DNA of 64,000 bases from Trinickia terrae (GCF_005144415.1 NZ_SWJE01000007.1:124001-188000), one strand, 5' to 3'. Counted from the first letter of the stretch, positions 1-9,616 are shown. Numbers and translations: made by a program. Notes: generated by a model not told the origin, from the sequence alone.

Positions 1-136
1 TCCAGATGTGGATGTCGGTGCCGCAAATCGCCGTGCGGCGGATGCGAATCATCACGTCGTTGTGGCCGACCTCGGGCTTCTTCACGCGCGTGAGCGTGAG
101 GCCCGGCGCACGTTCGAGTTTTGCGAGTGCTTTCAT
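1..136 (-). CDS. tdh: L-threonine 3-dehydrogenase, 5' end only
   Basis: This is the first 45 codons of a gene that runs off the left edge. The translation begins [20 protein letters not shown] and reaches the [10 protein letters not shown] segment, which carries the catalytic zinc-ligand Cys of the medium-chain dehydrogenase Tdh. Tdh oxidises L-threonine with NAD to 2-amino-3-ketobutyrate, the substrate of the kbl product. The ATG at 136 lies 9 bases after the kbl stop, and the ribosome binding site AAGGAG overlaps the kbl stop codon, so the two genes are translationally close and almost certainly one operon (kbl-tdh). Identification by family resemblance is firm although the protein is incomplete. 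Confidence 0.9.
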   Translation of the reverse strand, partial: MKALAKLERAPGLTLTRVKKPEVGHNDVMIRIRRTAICGTDIHIW

Positions 137-145
137 GTGCGCTCC

Positions 146-1357
<1,212 letters not shown>

Positions 1358-1468
1358 CGAATGGCTCCTGATAGGGTCGATGTGCCGCCTGCGCCGGGGT
1401 GTCCGGCAATGCGGCGGCCTGTTGCTGTTATAGTCGCTCGGCGAATTTACCGGACATTTTCGTTTTTT

Positions 1469-1493
1469 CGAACTAAAGTTCGGTATGGCGAAC
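1469..1493. promoter_or_regulatory. Inverted-repeat operator candidate between kbl and the XRE-cupin gene
   Basis: The sequence CGAACTAAAGTTCG (1469-1482) is a perfect 6-bp inverted repeat around a 2-base centre. It is followed by CGAAC at 1489-1493, which pairs again with GTTCG at 1478-1482 across 6 bases. It sits 24-48 bp before the XRE-cupin start and about 112 bp upstream of kbl, which suits an autoregulatory operator shared by both directions. Binding by the neighbouring regulator is inference. Confidence 0.5.
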
Positions 1494-1516
1494 AACTCTA
1501 AGCGATCGGAAATCAA

Positions 1517-2125
1517 ATGGCAAGCTCCGGAACCCGGCGCGCGGCAGCGCCTGCATCTGTCTCGGCAACACCCGCCACGCCGCCGCGCGTGGGCGAGCAG
1601 ATCCAGCGGCTGCGCACCGAACGCAAGCTGACGCTCGACGATCTCTCGCGCTCGGCGGGCGTCTCGAAGTCGATGCTCTCGGAGATCGAGCGCGACAAGG
1701 CAAACCCGACGATCGCCGTCGCATGGCGCCTGACCAACGCGCTCGGCGTGAGCCTCGATCAGCTGTTTGCGGCGCAGAAGGCGCCGGAGACGATCAGCGT
1801 CGCCGGTCCGCACGACATCCCCACGCTCGACGGGCACGACGCGAAATATCAACTGCGCGTCTGGGGGCCGATCGAGCTGGCCGGCAAGTTCGAGTGGTAC
1901 GAACTGACGCTGCAGCCGGGCGGGGCGCTGGTCTCGAACGCACACGAACCGGGCACGCGCGAACACCTGACGGTCTTGCAAGGGATGATCGAAATCGAAG
2001 CGGACGGCACTACGAGGCGCCTGAAAACCGCCGATACGGCGCGCTACGTCGCCGACGTGCCACATGCGATCCGCAACGCCGGAAAGGGCGAGGCGAAGGC
2101 CCTGCTCGTGGTGATCCACGGCTAG
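1517..2125 (+). CDS. XRE-family regulator with C-terminal cupin domain
   Basis: A 202-residue one-component regulator. Residues about 25-80 form an XRE helix-turn-helix ([20 protein letters not shown], then [20 protein letters not shown]). Residues about 120-200 form a small cupin beta-barrel ([21 protein letters not shown]) that usually senses a small ligand. The first 20 residues are an Ala/Pro/Ser-rich tail. Because it is divergent from kbl-tdh with an inverted repeat between them, it probably controls threonine catabolism and itself; the ligand is unknown. The start at 1517 has only a weak purine-rich site upstream. Confidence 0.85.
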   Translation: MASSGTRRAAAPASVSATPATPPRVGEQIQRLRTERKLTLDDLSRSAGVSKSMLSEIERDKANPTIAVAWRLTNALGVSLDQLFAAQKAPETISVAGPHDIPTLDGHDAKYQLRVWGPIELAGKFEWYELTLQPGGALVSNAHEPGTREHLTVLQGMIEIEADGTTRRLKTADTARYVADVPHAIRNAGKGEAKALLVVIHG

Positions 2126-2161
2126 CGCTTGCCAACTGGCAGTTCCGTCAGGTTGCGCCAG

Positions 2162-2183
2162 ATACTGTATATTTGTACAGTAT
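2162..2183. promoter_or_regulatory. LexA-type SOS box
   Basis: The 22-mer contains CTGTATATTTGTACAG (2165-2180), a perfect CTGT-N8-ACAG match to the enterobacterial and beta-proteobacterial LexA operator. The palindrome extends to 8-bp arms (ATACTGTA/TACAGTAT). It lies 22 bp upstream of the 129-codon gene at 2205, overlapping its likely promoter. This predicts DNA-damage induction of that gene and the recombinase-like gene behind it. Confidence 0.8.
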
Positions 2184-2204
2184 ACGCATCGACAGGAGCC
2201 CGCC

Positions 2205-2594
2205 ATGCAAGAACAACAACTGGCCGCGCTGCGCTTCCAGGCCGCGGCGCGCGATCTCGAGCACATCGTTCGCAGCATTGCCGCACGCTATATCGTGCAA
2301 GGCGTTCCGCTGACCTGGCGGTTGCTGCATGCGATCGAGGCCGAGGCGCTTGCCGACCTGGGCTTCGCGAGCCGGCATGAGGCACTGATGCTCTCCCTGT
2401 TTCAGCGGCCTGCCGATATGCCTTATCCGGAAACCGACGATGTCGTGGATTTCGGCCAGTCGAATGCGCTCCCAGCCGCCTTCGCGTTCGCTGTCGCGGC
2501 GTATGAAGACGCCCATCGCGAGGCGCAGACCAAGCGGTCTTCGACACGCCATCCGGCCGTGCGATACTCGAACTTTGCGCAACTAACTGAATAG
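2205..2594 (+). CDS. Hypothetical protein under a LexA box
   Basis: A 129-residue protein that I do not recognise. It looks soluble and mostly helical, with Ala-rich amphipathic stretches ([20 protein letters not shown], then [15 protein letters not shown]) and no signal peptide, membrane segment or metal motif. The start is supported by an AGGAG site (CAGGAGCCCGCC before the ATG). The stop is 5 bases before the next gene, so the two are probably one transcript driven from the SOS-box promoter. Its position beside the replication locus suggests a role in origin or recombination biology, but no function can be assigned. Confidence 0.7.
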   Translation: MQEQQLAALRFQAAARDLEHIVRSIAARYIVQGVPLTWRLLHAIEAEALADLGFASRHEALMLSLFQRPADMPYPETDDVVDFGQSNALPAAFAFAVAAYEDAHREAQTKRSSTRHPAVRYSNFAQLTE

Positions 2595-2599
2595 CAGCG

Positions 2600-3613
2600 A
2601 TGGTCGCTTCGCACTCGTCCGGTTCGGCCAATCCACAAGCGCCCGATACCGACCTCTTCGATCAGCAGCGGGAAGACTGGCGCCGCAGTCCGAACATCGC
2701 GTTTGATGCCTGGTTGGCGAAGCAGCATTTCAGGCGCTCTTCCGCCGAGGTCTATCGCGCGCAATGGGGAGCCTTCCTCGATTGGCTCACATTGCGGCAC
2801 GAGAATCTGCAAACCGTCGGCACCGCGACCATCGCCCATTTCGTCGGCGATCTGCCGATACGAAAACCCCAGCGCGTACGGTACTTGCGCCTGATTGAAC
2901 GGGTGCTAGACCACGTGCGCGAGATCGAATCCGCATCGACCAATCCCGCCCGCTTCATCGCACAAGACGGCGAAGCGGCGTGGCGCAATGCGCGTGACAA
3001 CGAGCCGACGGGGTTTCTCACCTCGGCCGAGCGCGCGGCGCTCGTCGCCCATTTATTCTCGCCGCTGGGAGACATGCCACCCGGTCAACGGTGGAGAGAG
3101 AAACGCGACCGCGCGTTGATCGCGGTTTTCCTCGGCGCCGGACTGAAAACCGGCGAAGCTCGATCATTAACGATTAGTTGCGTCGAAACAGGCAAGCCGT
3201 GGGTAACGATCGAGGCAGCCAATCCGGCATTTACCCGGCGCACGCGTCTTTCGCCATTTGCGGTCGCGATTCTCGAAGCATGGTTGGCGGAGCGGCGTCT
3301 ATCTGAACTCGCAGGGGAATTGGTGTTTCCGGCGTCACCATCAGGGCGCCCCATGCACAAAGCGACCATGCTGCGCGCCGTCGACGCCCTGATCGACACA
3401 GCCGGCATTTCGCAATCGAGAACCGCTCGCGCAAGCCCACAGACGTTGCGCAATACATTCGCGGCCGATTTGTTCGAAAGCGGCGCATCCGTCGAGCTGG
3501 TCGGCGCGTGGCTTGGGTTCGCGCAGGTGGTCTCGGTCAATCGATTGCATCGAGCCTGGGAAAGCTGGCATGACGCTGCTGAATCTCAGCAGCGAATCGA
3601 ATCGGCGCAATAA
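2600..3613 (+). CDS. Tyrosine-recombinase-fold protein lacking the catalytic residues
   Basis: A 337-residue protein with the two-domain layout of XerC-like recombinases: an N-terminal SAM-like core-binding domain (residues about 35-125) and a catalytic-fold domain (about 160-320). The landmarks align with XerC, but key residues have changed: first Arg is Lys183 (GAGLKTGEA), HxxR His is Gln281 (Arg284 kept), the following His is Asn285, the LGH His is Phe307, and the nucleophilic Tyr position is Leu316; no Tyr lies nearby. The frame is intact, so this looks like a conserved non-catalytic DNA-binding relative, not a decayed gene. It follows the SOS-box gene by 5 bases and converges on the KfrA-like gene, with two iterons between. 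Confidence 0.8.
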   Translation: MVASHSSGSANPQAPDTDLFDQQREDWRRSPNIAFDAWLAKQHFRRSSAEVYRAQWGAFLDWLTLRHENLQTVGTATIAHFVGDLPIRKPQRVRYLRLIERVLDHVREIESASTNPARFIAQDGEAAWRNARDNEPTGFLTSAERAALVAHLFSPLGDMPPGQRWREKRDRALIAVFLGAGLKTGEARSLTISCVETGKPWVTIEAANPAFTRRTRLSPFAVAILEAWLAERRLSELAGELVFPASPSGRPMHKATMLRAVDALIDTAGISQSRTARASPQTLRNTFAADLFESGASVELVGAWLGFAQVVSVNRLHRAWESWHDAAESQQRIESAQ

Positions 3614-3680
3614 ACGTCGTCGCCAAGCTCACCGTCACTGCTTGGAAAAGCCCGACAGACGTAGAACGGTGGTCTCGAAA

Positions 3681-3724
3681 ATCCCGGAAACACTCACCTT
3701 TTGAATCCCGAATTCTCTCACCTT
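3681..3724 (-). repeat. Two inverted iteron copies between the recombinase-like gene and the KfrA-like gene
   Basis: On the minus strand, 3681-3700 reads AAGGTGAGTGTTTCCGGGAT and 3705-3724 reads AAGGTGAGAGAATTCGGGAT. Both match the AAGGTGAG-N4-TTCGGGAG repeat of the origin array that begins at 5355, but in the opposite orientation and separated from it by the KfrA-like gene. They start 24 bp apart. They lie in the 164-bp convergent intergenic space and could be an extra initiator-binding site outside the main origin. Confidence 0.8.
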
Positions 3725-3777
3725 GGCCGCTGAGTGACGCTTTCGCCGCGCCCCCCGGTCGTATGCGTCACGCGCCG

Positions 3778-4974
3778 CTACAGCGCTTCCCGGTCGTTCA
3801 AGAACCGCGCAACGGCCTCGAACCGGGACAACCCGGCCCCCGACGAATGCTCGCACTCCGGGCATAGCAGTTCGTAACCGGTGCCCGCCTGCGATAGCTC
3901 GGGCTCACCGTCCTCGCATTTCGGGCAACGCGGCGGAATCGTCACGTAACCGTCGAGGACGTTGCCGATCGAACTCAATTCATTCTCACCGAGGCGGCCT
4001 GATGCCGCCAACGAGCAGAGCAGTGTCGCGAGCGCGGGGTCGACGCTTCCCCGGGCACGCAAGCCGTCGGCTTCGCGCGTCAAAGCGTCGAGCTCTTCGG
4101 ATTGGCTGCGCACTTGGACCTCGAGCCGGTCGCCACGGGCCTTGGCGACGCTAAGCTGTTGAATAAAATCGAATTCCTTGCGGCTCGCGTCCCGAATCCC
4201 CGACTGGTAAGTGGCCGCCATGCTGCGTAGCGAATCGAGTTCCACCAGCATCGGCTTCACACGCCGTTCTGCTTCGGCGATCGCGTCTTTGATTTGTTGC
4301 GCATAGTGCTCGGTGCTTTGCCGCAACTCGGTGTGCAATGCATCGATTCGGTCGCGCAGTGTGGCGTTGGCCGCTTGTTCGGTCTCAAGGCGTTTGAGGA
4401 GGTTTTCTTTTTCCGCCTCAAGTCGCTGGACCGCGCTCTGCGCGTTTTCGTGATTCGCCGAACGCCGAGTGGCGGCAGCGCTCAACTCGGTTTCGAGTTC
4501 GCGGATGTGCTCCATGGCCGCATCGGCGCGCGTTTCCGCCCGTTGCCTGGCTTCTTCGGAAGCCTCGCGAAGAATTTCCGCTCGTCGGGTTCGCTCCTCG
4601 GAGGCTTGTATGAAGGTCTGTGTTTCATGGCGCTCCTCGTCGAGCATCGCGCGTGCGTGAACTCGAGCCGCTTCGAATAACTCACCGAGCAGCTCGCCGG
4701 CTTTTTCTTCGAGCGCTTTCGGAATTGACCCCGCTCCGGCACGAATTTTCGAAGCCTCCCGAATACGTTCCCAGAAATGATCGATGTCTTTTGGGATGTC
4801 GCTGGCGCTGCCGGTTTGCGTGAGGTCACGTACGGTCGCCATCGATGGACGAATGCCCAGATCGAAAAACAATCGCTTGCAAGCGTGAAGCGACAGTTCC
4901 TGGCGACGAGCCCCGTTGGCCCGTAACGTTTCTAGCTCATGCCGGATGGCCTGCCGTTGTTCGTCGAGCGTCAT
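3778..4974 (-). CDS. KfrA-like coiled-coil DNA-binding protein with C-terminal zinc ribbon
   Basis: A 398-residue protein. Residues about 1-120 resemble the plasmid KfrA N-terminal DNA-binding domain (ELSLHACKRLFFDLGIRPSM, then VRDLTQTGSASDIPKDIDHF). Residues about 130-310 are a long Glu/Arg/Ala-rich coiled coil. The C-terminus (about 347-375) holds CPKC and CPEC, spaced as in a zinc ribbon, which classical KfrA lacks. KfrA proteins are autorepressors that form filaments and assist stable plasmid inheritance, so a role in chromosome-2 segregation or nucleoid organisation fits. It is transcribed away from the origin. Its upstream region is the AT-rich start of the non-coding origin segment. 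Confidence 0.8.
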   Translation of the reverse strand: MTLDEQRQAIRHELETLRANGARRQELSLHACKRLFFDLGIRPSMATVRDLTQTGSASDIPKDIDHFWERIREASKIRAGAGSIPKALEEKAGELLGELFEAARVHARAMLDEERHETQTFIQASEERTRRAEILREASEEARQRAETRADAAMEHIRELETELSAAATRRSANHENAQSAVQRLEAEKENLLKRLETEQAANATLRDRIDALHTELRQSTEHYAQQIKDAIAEAERRVKPMLVELDSLRSMAATYQSGIRDASRKEFDFIQQLSVAKARGDRLEVQVRSQSEELDALTREADGLRARGSVDPALATLLCSLAASGRLGENELSSIGNVLDGYVTIPPRCPKCEDGEPELSQAGTGYELLCPECEHSSGAGLSRFEAVARFLNDREAL

Positions 4975-5354
4975 CGATGTTTTTCGTTTGCCTCGTTAAG
5001 AGGGATAAATAATAACAATTTACGTAGCGTTTGATACGTTTCTTGAAGGGGCTGTTGCAGTTTTGCCGAATCGGTACTTTTTCTCCGTCGAGGTGGGTCC
5101 GTACAGTGGTCTCCCTCATGTTTTTTCGTGAAACAAAGCGAAGAGCACGCGATAAGTTTTTGTTTTAAAAAGATTCTGACTGCTTTCTAGGCTTTTGTGA
5201 GTGTTTCACGAAGCGGAATGCTGGATGCTTGGACGGTGTTTTTTCGAGAGCTCGCGGGGTGCTCTTGAGAGTAATAAAAGTAAACACCATTGAACCTTGT
5301 TAAAAACGTTAACGACATGCTAAACCCTTGTGGGACAAGGGAGACAGCCCGACA

Positions 5355-6357
5355 AGGTGAGGTTTTACAGGAAGCGTGGTGAGGAGCTGCGGGATAGCCG
5401 AGTGATGGGGTTCGGGGCCGGCGGTGAGCCGCTGCGGGACAGGACGTGAGCGGGTTCAGGAGCATTGGCTCACGTATGGCCTTTGCAAAGGTGAAGTTTT
5501 TCAGGAGTGTGCCTTACGTAGACCCTTTAGCGGCATCATCGCGGCTCTTGGGGAAAGAAAGCATGGTGGTGAGGGCATTCGGGAATGCCTATGAGCCCGG
5601 GTTGAGCGCCGGTTTACGGGTTGAAATCTCAAGTGGTGAGGCATCACGGGAGTAAACAGCGTTCGGGAGTGAGTCTTTTCGGGAGTGGGCGGCCAAATTT
5701 GCTCAAGATTTGTGCAACTGGACCTTAAGGTGAGGGTTTTCGGGACCTTGGCGATGCATTTTGCATGGAAGCGGGGCGAATTCGTCGATCGAGGTACCGG
5801 TTTGCCCTGCAAGGTGAGCTTATTCGGGAGACTCTTTTGCCAGTAAGCGATGGTTTCGAATGGGCTCGGCTAATGCTAAAGGTGAGGGTTTGCGGGAGTC
5901 AAATTGGACTCGGCGACGTCGATAGGTGGGCGTTTTCGAGAGAAGTTGGCGGTTACTCGCGGCGAAATGCCCGTGATAGTTGGTTGGTGAGCGTGATTGA
6001 AGATCCTGGGATTCGACTGAGGTGAGGTTTTTCGGGAGCTGTTCGACGCGTCGAGGGAGCTGTACGGTGGATCGTGCCAGTTCCAAAGGTGAGGTAATAC
6101 GGGAGCTTGACACGATCGAAAGTGCTTGAGGCGCAAGCGATAAGTCCCGGATGCGATTGAACATTTTCGCTGAGCGCTTCAATGGTGAGCTTTTGCGGGA
6201 GAGTGGGTTGGCCCGGATTTCCTTTCCTATTTGGGAGCGAATGAATCGAAAGGTGAGGTTTTCCGGGTGTCAAATTCGGGTGTTTCGAGATGCCTGTGCG
6301 GGGAGAGGCGGACTGGTGGCGGCTCTTAGTTGGAACAATGGTGAGGATTTACAGGAG
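5355..6357 (+). repeat. Iteron array, main block (about 16 copies)
   Basis: Degenerate 20-bp repeats with consensus AAGGTGAGNNTTTTCGGGAG, all on the plus strand, starting near 5355, 5378, 5423, 5444, 5488, 5568, 5635, 5667, 5727, 5811, 5879, 6019, 6086, 6181, 6250 and 6337. The first four are close together; the rest are mostly 60-140 bp apart, wider than in classical iteron plasmids. Weaker look-alikes occur (for example 5399-5418). They are the probable binding sites of the initiator encoded at 7123. Confidence 0.85.
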
Positions 6358-6872
6358 TGCAGGCGGGCCGTACGAGAAAGGCCATGAAATGAAAGTTTCA
6401 TGCCTGGATCTCGTGCGGCTTAGTGAGCTCGGGGCGCAGGCCTGGTGTCCGGCATTGCGGCAGCACAAGAGGTGTCGGTAAGCGCAGCGCCGGCATTGGG
6501 CGGTGACATTTTTGTGGCCGATGCCGGTCTTCGTTCTTTCTGGCGGGTTGTGGGACGAGACGCGCAATGCGGGGGCAGACCCAGTCCCGCCTGGCGCGTT
6601 TTTGACGCAGCGTGACGGTCTGGTAGCCGAGAGCGGAACCGCTGCGGTGCTTGGGACGCACTGGCGGCACGCCGCGGCGCACCTTGTTACCCGTTATCGC
6701 TCCGATTCGGCCGCAGCGTTCCAGCTGCCGTTGTTTGCCTTGCCACCTGATCGTCTGGTCTGTTTTGGCGTGGCTCGAGCGCACGCGATCGAAATCCGGC
6801 TCGATGTTGCTCAGGGCCCCGCCCCGCCTTGAGTCACGAGCAAAGTCGCGTCGTGAAATAACGACAGACTTT

Positions 6873-7003
6873 GAGGTGAGCCAATTCGGGAATCGATTGA
6901 GGCGGCTTCTGGGCACGCCGAAAGCACACAGTTCCCGCTATCCGGCGACCGGCAACGAGGTCTAGCCGAGACCGCGCTTCGGTGAGGTGAGCTTTTGCGG
7001 GAG
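6873..7003 (+). repeat. Iteron array, promoter-proximal pair
   Basis: Two further copies of the same repeat, at 6873-6892 (GAGGTGAGCCAATTCGGGAA) and 6984-7003 (GAGGTGAGCTTTTGCGGGAG). They are separated from the main block by about 500 bp. The second lies 120 bp before the initiator start, a position that suits autorepression of the initiator gene. Confidence 0.8.
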
Positions 7004-7122
7004 ATCACCGAAGTGAGTCATGCTTCGTAAACTGGCTTCACCGGGAAACGGTGAGAGCGTGCCTATAGACGTGCATCACCGCAATCGGTATCCTCTCGAA
7101 AAATCTCCTTTCGACCCGACGC

Positions 7123-8478
7123 ATGGCAACGAAGCGCGCGAAGAAAACCGACGTGGATGTGGTGAGCGCAAGCTCGGCCGAATTGCGTAAAGCTGTCGAA
7201 GCGATCGCGATTCAGCCCAAGAGCGGCAAGATTACGCTTCTCACGCGCAAGCTGTTCAACGTCCTCCTTGCTGTGGCCCAGCAGGCCGACGAGTCGGGCG
7301 ACACCTACCGCGCGCTGCTGTCCGATATCGTCGCGAATTCGGCGTTCGATTCGAACGATACGGCACTCGTCAAGGAGCACTTGCGGCGCATGGTGTCGGT
7401 TCAAGTCGAGTGGAGTCAGGGCACGTCGAGTCAGAAGCCTGGCCGCAAGTGGGGCATCTCGACGCTGATCGCCGATGCGGAAATTCTCGAAGATCCGACG
7501 ACCCGCCGGGTGTGGGTCGAATTTTCGTTTGCGCCGAAGATCAAGAAGAAGCTGTTGGACCCCGTCCAATACGCGCGCCTGAGTCTCCAGTTCCAGAGCC
7601 AGCTGCGCAGCAGCGCGGGCCTTGCACTCTACGAAATCTGCGTGCGCTATCTGACCAATCCCAGCCATCTGACGATGCGCGAGTCGTGGGAGTGGTGGCG
7701 GCCGATCCTGTCGGGTACGCCCGACACCGAAGCTGGCGACGAAGCCAAGCGCGAATACAAGTACTTCAAGCGCGACTATCTGCGTCCGGCTATTGCGGAA
7801 GTCAATGCGGTGACCAATATCTTCGTCGAACTGATCGAGCATCGGGAGGGACGCCGGGTTGCCGAAATTCAGTTTCGCGTAACCGAACGCAAGCAACCGA
7901 TGCTGGCGCTCGACGAACACCCGAACGTGTTTGACAGCACGCTGGTCGACCGCATGGTCAAGATCGGCATTCCGCTCAAGGAAGCCCAGACGCTTTACGC
8001 CGACAGCGAAGAAAACCGAATTCGCGCCGCCTTGCAGATGACCGAGCAGCGCATGCGCAGCACGGCGCTGCCGCCGGTACGCAGCGCCCCGGCGCTCTTC
8101 AAGGATGCGCTGAAGAAGGGTTATGCGCCGCCGGTGGAGGCATTGCCGTCGGCGGGCAACAGCAAGGCGGCGGCAGTTGCGCCGGCCGACGATCTTAAGG
8201 CGCGCCTGCTCAGCGAGTACGCCGTGTATCGGCGCAAGGAAGCTCAGGCGCTTTACGACGAGCAGGGTGAGGCCGATCAGGAACTCGCACGGCAATCGTT
8301 CGAAACCGATGTGCTGCCGGAGCTCGGCGCCCATATGCGGGACGACTGGCGCCGGCGCGGGCTGAATTCGAAGCTCGCCGAAACGGCGTTTTTTGATTGG
8401 CTGGCTCGAAAGACCTGGGGCGAACCAACCGACGGCGATCTGCTGTCGTTCACGCTCAGCCAGTCGCGTGCGGCGTAA
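7123..8478 (+). CDS. Replication initiator protein of the secondary chromosome
   Basis: A 451-residue protein resembling plasmid Rep_3/RepB-type initiators with tandem winged-helix domains. Residues about 30-270 include LTLLTRKLFN-like and SAGLALYEICVRYL segments typical of the family's first winged helix, and an aromatic SWEWWRPIL stretch; the C-terminal third is Ala/Glu/Arg-rich and probably specific to this group. It would bind the upstream iterons, open the origin and recruit the helicase. The ATG at 7123 has no strong ribosome binding site, which often limits initiator levels. The neighbouring par genes and iteron array make the assignment strong; the gene name differs among strains, so none is given. 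Confidence 0.9.
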   Translation: MATKRAKKTDVDVVSASSAELRKAVEAIAIQPKSGKITLLTRKLFNVLLAVAQQADESGDTYRALLSDIVANSAFDSNDTALVKEHLRRMVSVQVEWSQGTSSQKPGRKWGISTLIADAEILEDPTTRRVWVEFSFAPKIKKKLLDPVQYARLSLQFQSQLRSSAGLALYEICVRYLTNPSHLTMRESWEWWRPILSGTPDTEAGDEAKREYKYFKRDYLRPAIAEVNAVTNIFVELIEHREGRRVAEIQFRVTERKQPMLALDEHPNVFDSTLVDRMVKIGIPLKEAQTLYADSEENRIRAALQMTEQRMRSTALPPVRSAPALFKDALKKGYAPPVEALPSAGNSKAAAVAPADDLKARLLSEYAVYRRKEAQALYDEQGEADQELARQSFETDVLPELGAHMRDDWRRRGLNSKLAETAFFDWLARKTWGEPTDGDLLSFTLSQSRAA

Positions 8479-8528
8479 CGCCGCTGAGCGGCGCGGCGTC
8501 CTTTGATTCCCTTTTTGTTGGATCCTGC

Positions 8529-9593
8529 TTAATTCGGCAGAAGCATGTGCTCGATCTGCCGCAGGATGTCATCGCGTTTTTCCTTCGATAAACCGCGCAA
8601 GCGCAATTCGAGCCGATCGTCGCCATAGGATTTCAGGTCGCCGACGGATACGCCATCCAGCTTGATCTCCATCCGCTGCGCATAGCGCTGGCGTCCTGCG
8701 GGCTTTGCATTTTCGGGCGTGCCCGCAGCCCTGCCCTTCACGATATCGGCGACTTGCCGCGTACTCAGGTCATCCGAAAGGATCTTGTTGATGAGCCGCA
8801 GCGTGGCGTCGACCCCGCGTGCCGAATGATATCGGCCGACCTGATAGGCCATGTTCGAGCCAAAACGATCCGGTCTGGCGACCATTTCCTGCATCACGGC
8901 TTCAGGCAACTTCGCGATGGAGAGCGCGACGGCGACCGTGGATTCATCGAGGCCGAGATGTTCGGCAAGTTCTTTCTGGCTTTGGAAGTGCTTGTCGTCG
9001 AGAAAGCGCCGCCAGACGACCGCGTTATCGAAGACGGTTTGCGAATCGCGCTGAACGTTCAGGTCATAGCCGAGCTTGTAGCTCTGGATGCCGATCGGGA
9101 GGTCGATGACGATGGCCTTGACCGTTTCCTTGTTGGCTTCCTTGAGCGCCCGAACGCGTCGACCGCCGTCGCTGACGAAGTAAGTGCCAGGATTGTCGTA
9201 GTCGGGAATGACATGAATGGCTTGCTGTTGACCTTGCTTGGCGAGGTTGACCGCCAATTCGGCAATTGACGACTTCAAATAAAAATGCCGCGGATTGAAC
9301 GGGCTTGGCTTGATTGTTTTGAGCGGAAGTTCGATGACTTGGCCGTGGGTGTAGCCGTGCTCGATGCGCCACGCGCGATATTGCAGCGATTCGTTCTCAT
9401 GCGTCGGATCATTCTCCTGCGGCACGGCCACGAGCGGCTGGCTTGAACGCCCGGGTGCTTTTGCAGCCGGAGTGGCGGCTTCGCTCTTGACGATGCCGTC
9501 GATCGCATTCAGGCGGTCAAGCGCTGTTCTTTTTTCGCTGCTGGTCGTTTCTGGGCGCGCTTGGAAGCCTTTGGCGAATTGAGAGGGTTTCAT
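8529..9593 (-). CDS. parB: Chromosome partition protein ParB
   Basis: A 354-residue ParB/Spo0J family protein. The N-terminal CTP-binding domain (about residues 85-180) contains GQQQAIHVIP and the arginine box DGGRRVRALKEA. The central helix-turn-helix (about 195-250) reads FQSQKELAEHLGLDESTVAV and would recognise parS. The C-terminal 40 residues form the usual dimerisation segment. ParB loads at parS and slides along DNA using CTP. It lies downstream of parA on the same strand, convergent with the initiator gene (50-bp gap). Its ribosome binding site AAAGGA overlaps the edge of a parS palindrome at 9603. Confidence 0.95.
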   Translation of the reverse strand: MKPSQFAKGFQARPETTSSEKRTALDRLNAIDGIVKSEAATPAAKAPGRSSQPLVAVPQENDPTHENESLQYRAWRIEHGYTHGQVIELPLKTIKPSPFNPRHFYLKSSIAELAVNLAKQGQQQAIHVIPDYDNPGTYFVSDGGRRVRALKEANKETVKAIVIDLPIGIQSYKLGYDLNVQRDSQTVFDNAVVWRRFLDDKHFQSQKELAEHLGLDESTVAVALSIAKLPEAVMQEMVARPDRFGSNMAYQVGRYHSARGVDATLRLINKILSDDLSTRQVADIVKGRAAGTPENAKPAGRQRYAQRMEIKLDGVSVGDLKSYGDDRLELRLRGLSKEKRDDILRQIEHMLLPN

Positions 9594-9602
9594 TCAGGGT
9601 CC

Positions 9603-9616
9603 TTTATGCGCATAAA
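9603..9616. promoter_or_regulatory. parS site 1 (between parA and parB)
   Basis: The perfect palindrome TTTATGCGCATAAA is the 14-bp core of the Burkholderia chromosome-2 type parS (GTTTATGCGCATAAAC). It lies in the 24-bp parA-parB junction, and on the minus strand its right arm runs into the AAAGGA ribosome binding site of parB. ParB binding here could repress parB. Confidence 0.85.

Larger units (their letters stand above)
4975..7122. other. Probable chromosome-2 replication origin region (non-coding)
   Basis: About 2.1 kb without a credible gene, lying between the divergent KfrA-like and initiator genes. It contains AT-rich stretches unusual for this genome (about 4980-5040 and 5150-5310, including GTTAAAAACGTTAAC), which are candidates for the unwinding element, followed by the iteron-like array. 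I saw no perfect DnaA box here. Open frames on both strands in 6370-6870 have no recognisable protein features. Function as an origin is inferred from the initiator, iterons and par genes together. Confidence 0.8.

Noticed and set aside
1358-2278. Upstream extension of the kbl reading frame to 710 codons
   Set aside because: The added part runs antisense through the XRE-cupin gene, has no homology, and kbl has a clear start with ribosome binding site at 1357.
5399-5418. Further iteron copies such as GAGTGATGGGGTTCGGGGC
   Set aside because: Too many mismatches to the conserved GGTGAG and CGGGA blocks; noted only as degenerate look-alikes.
6398-6916. Possible gene or transposase remnant on either strand inside the origin region
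   Set aside because: Frames on both strands are equally open, neither shows a recognisable motif, start signal or family similarity.
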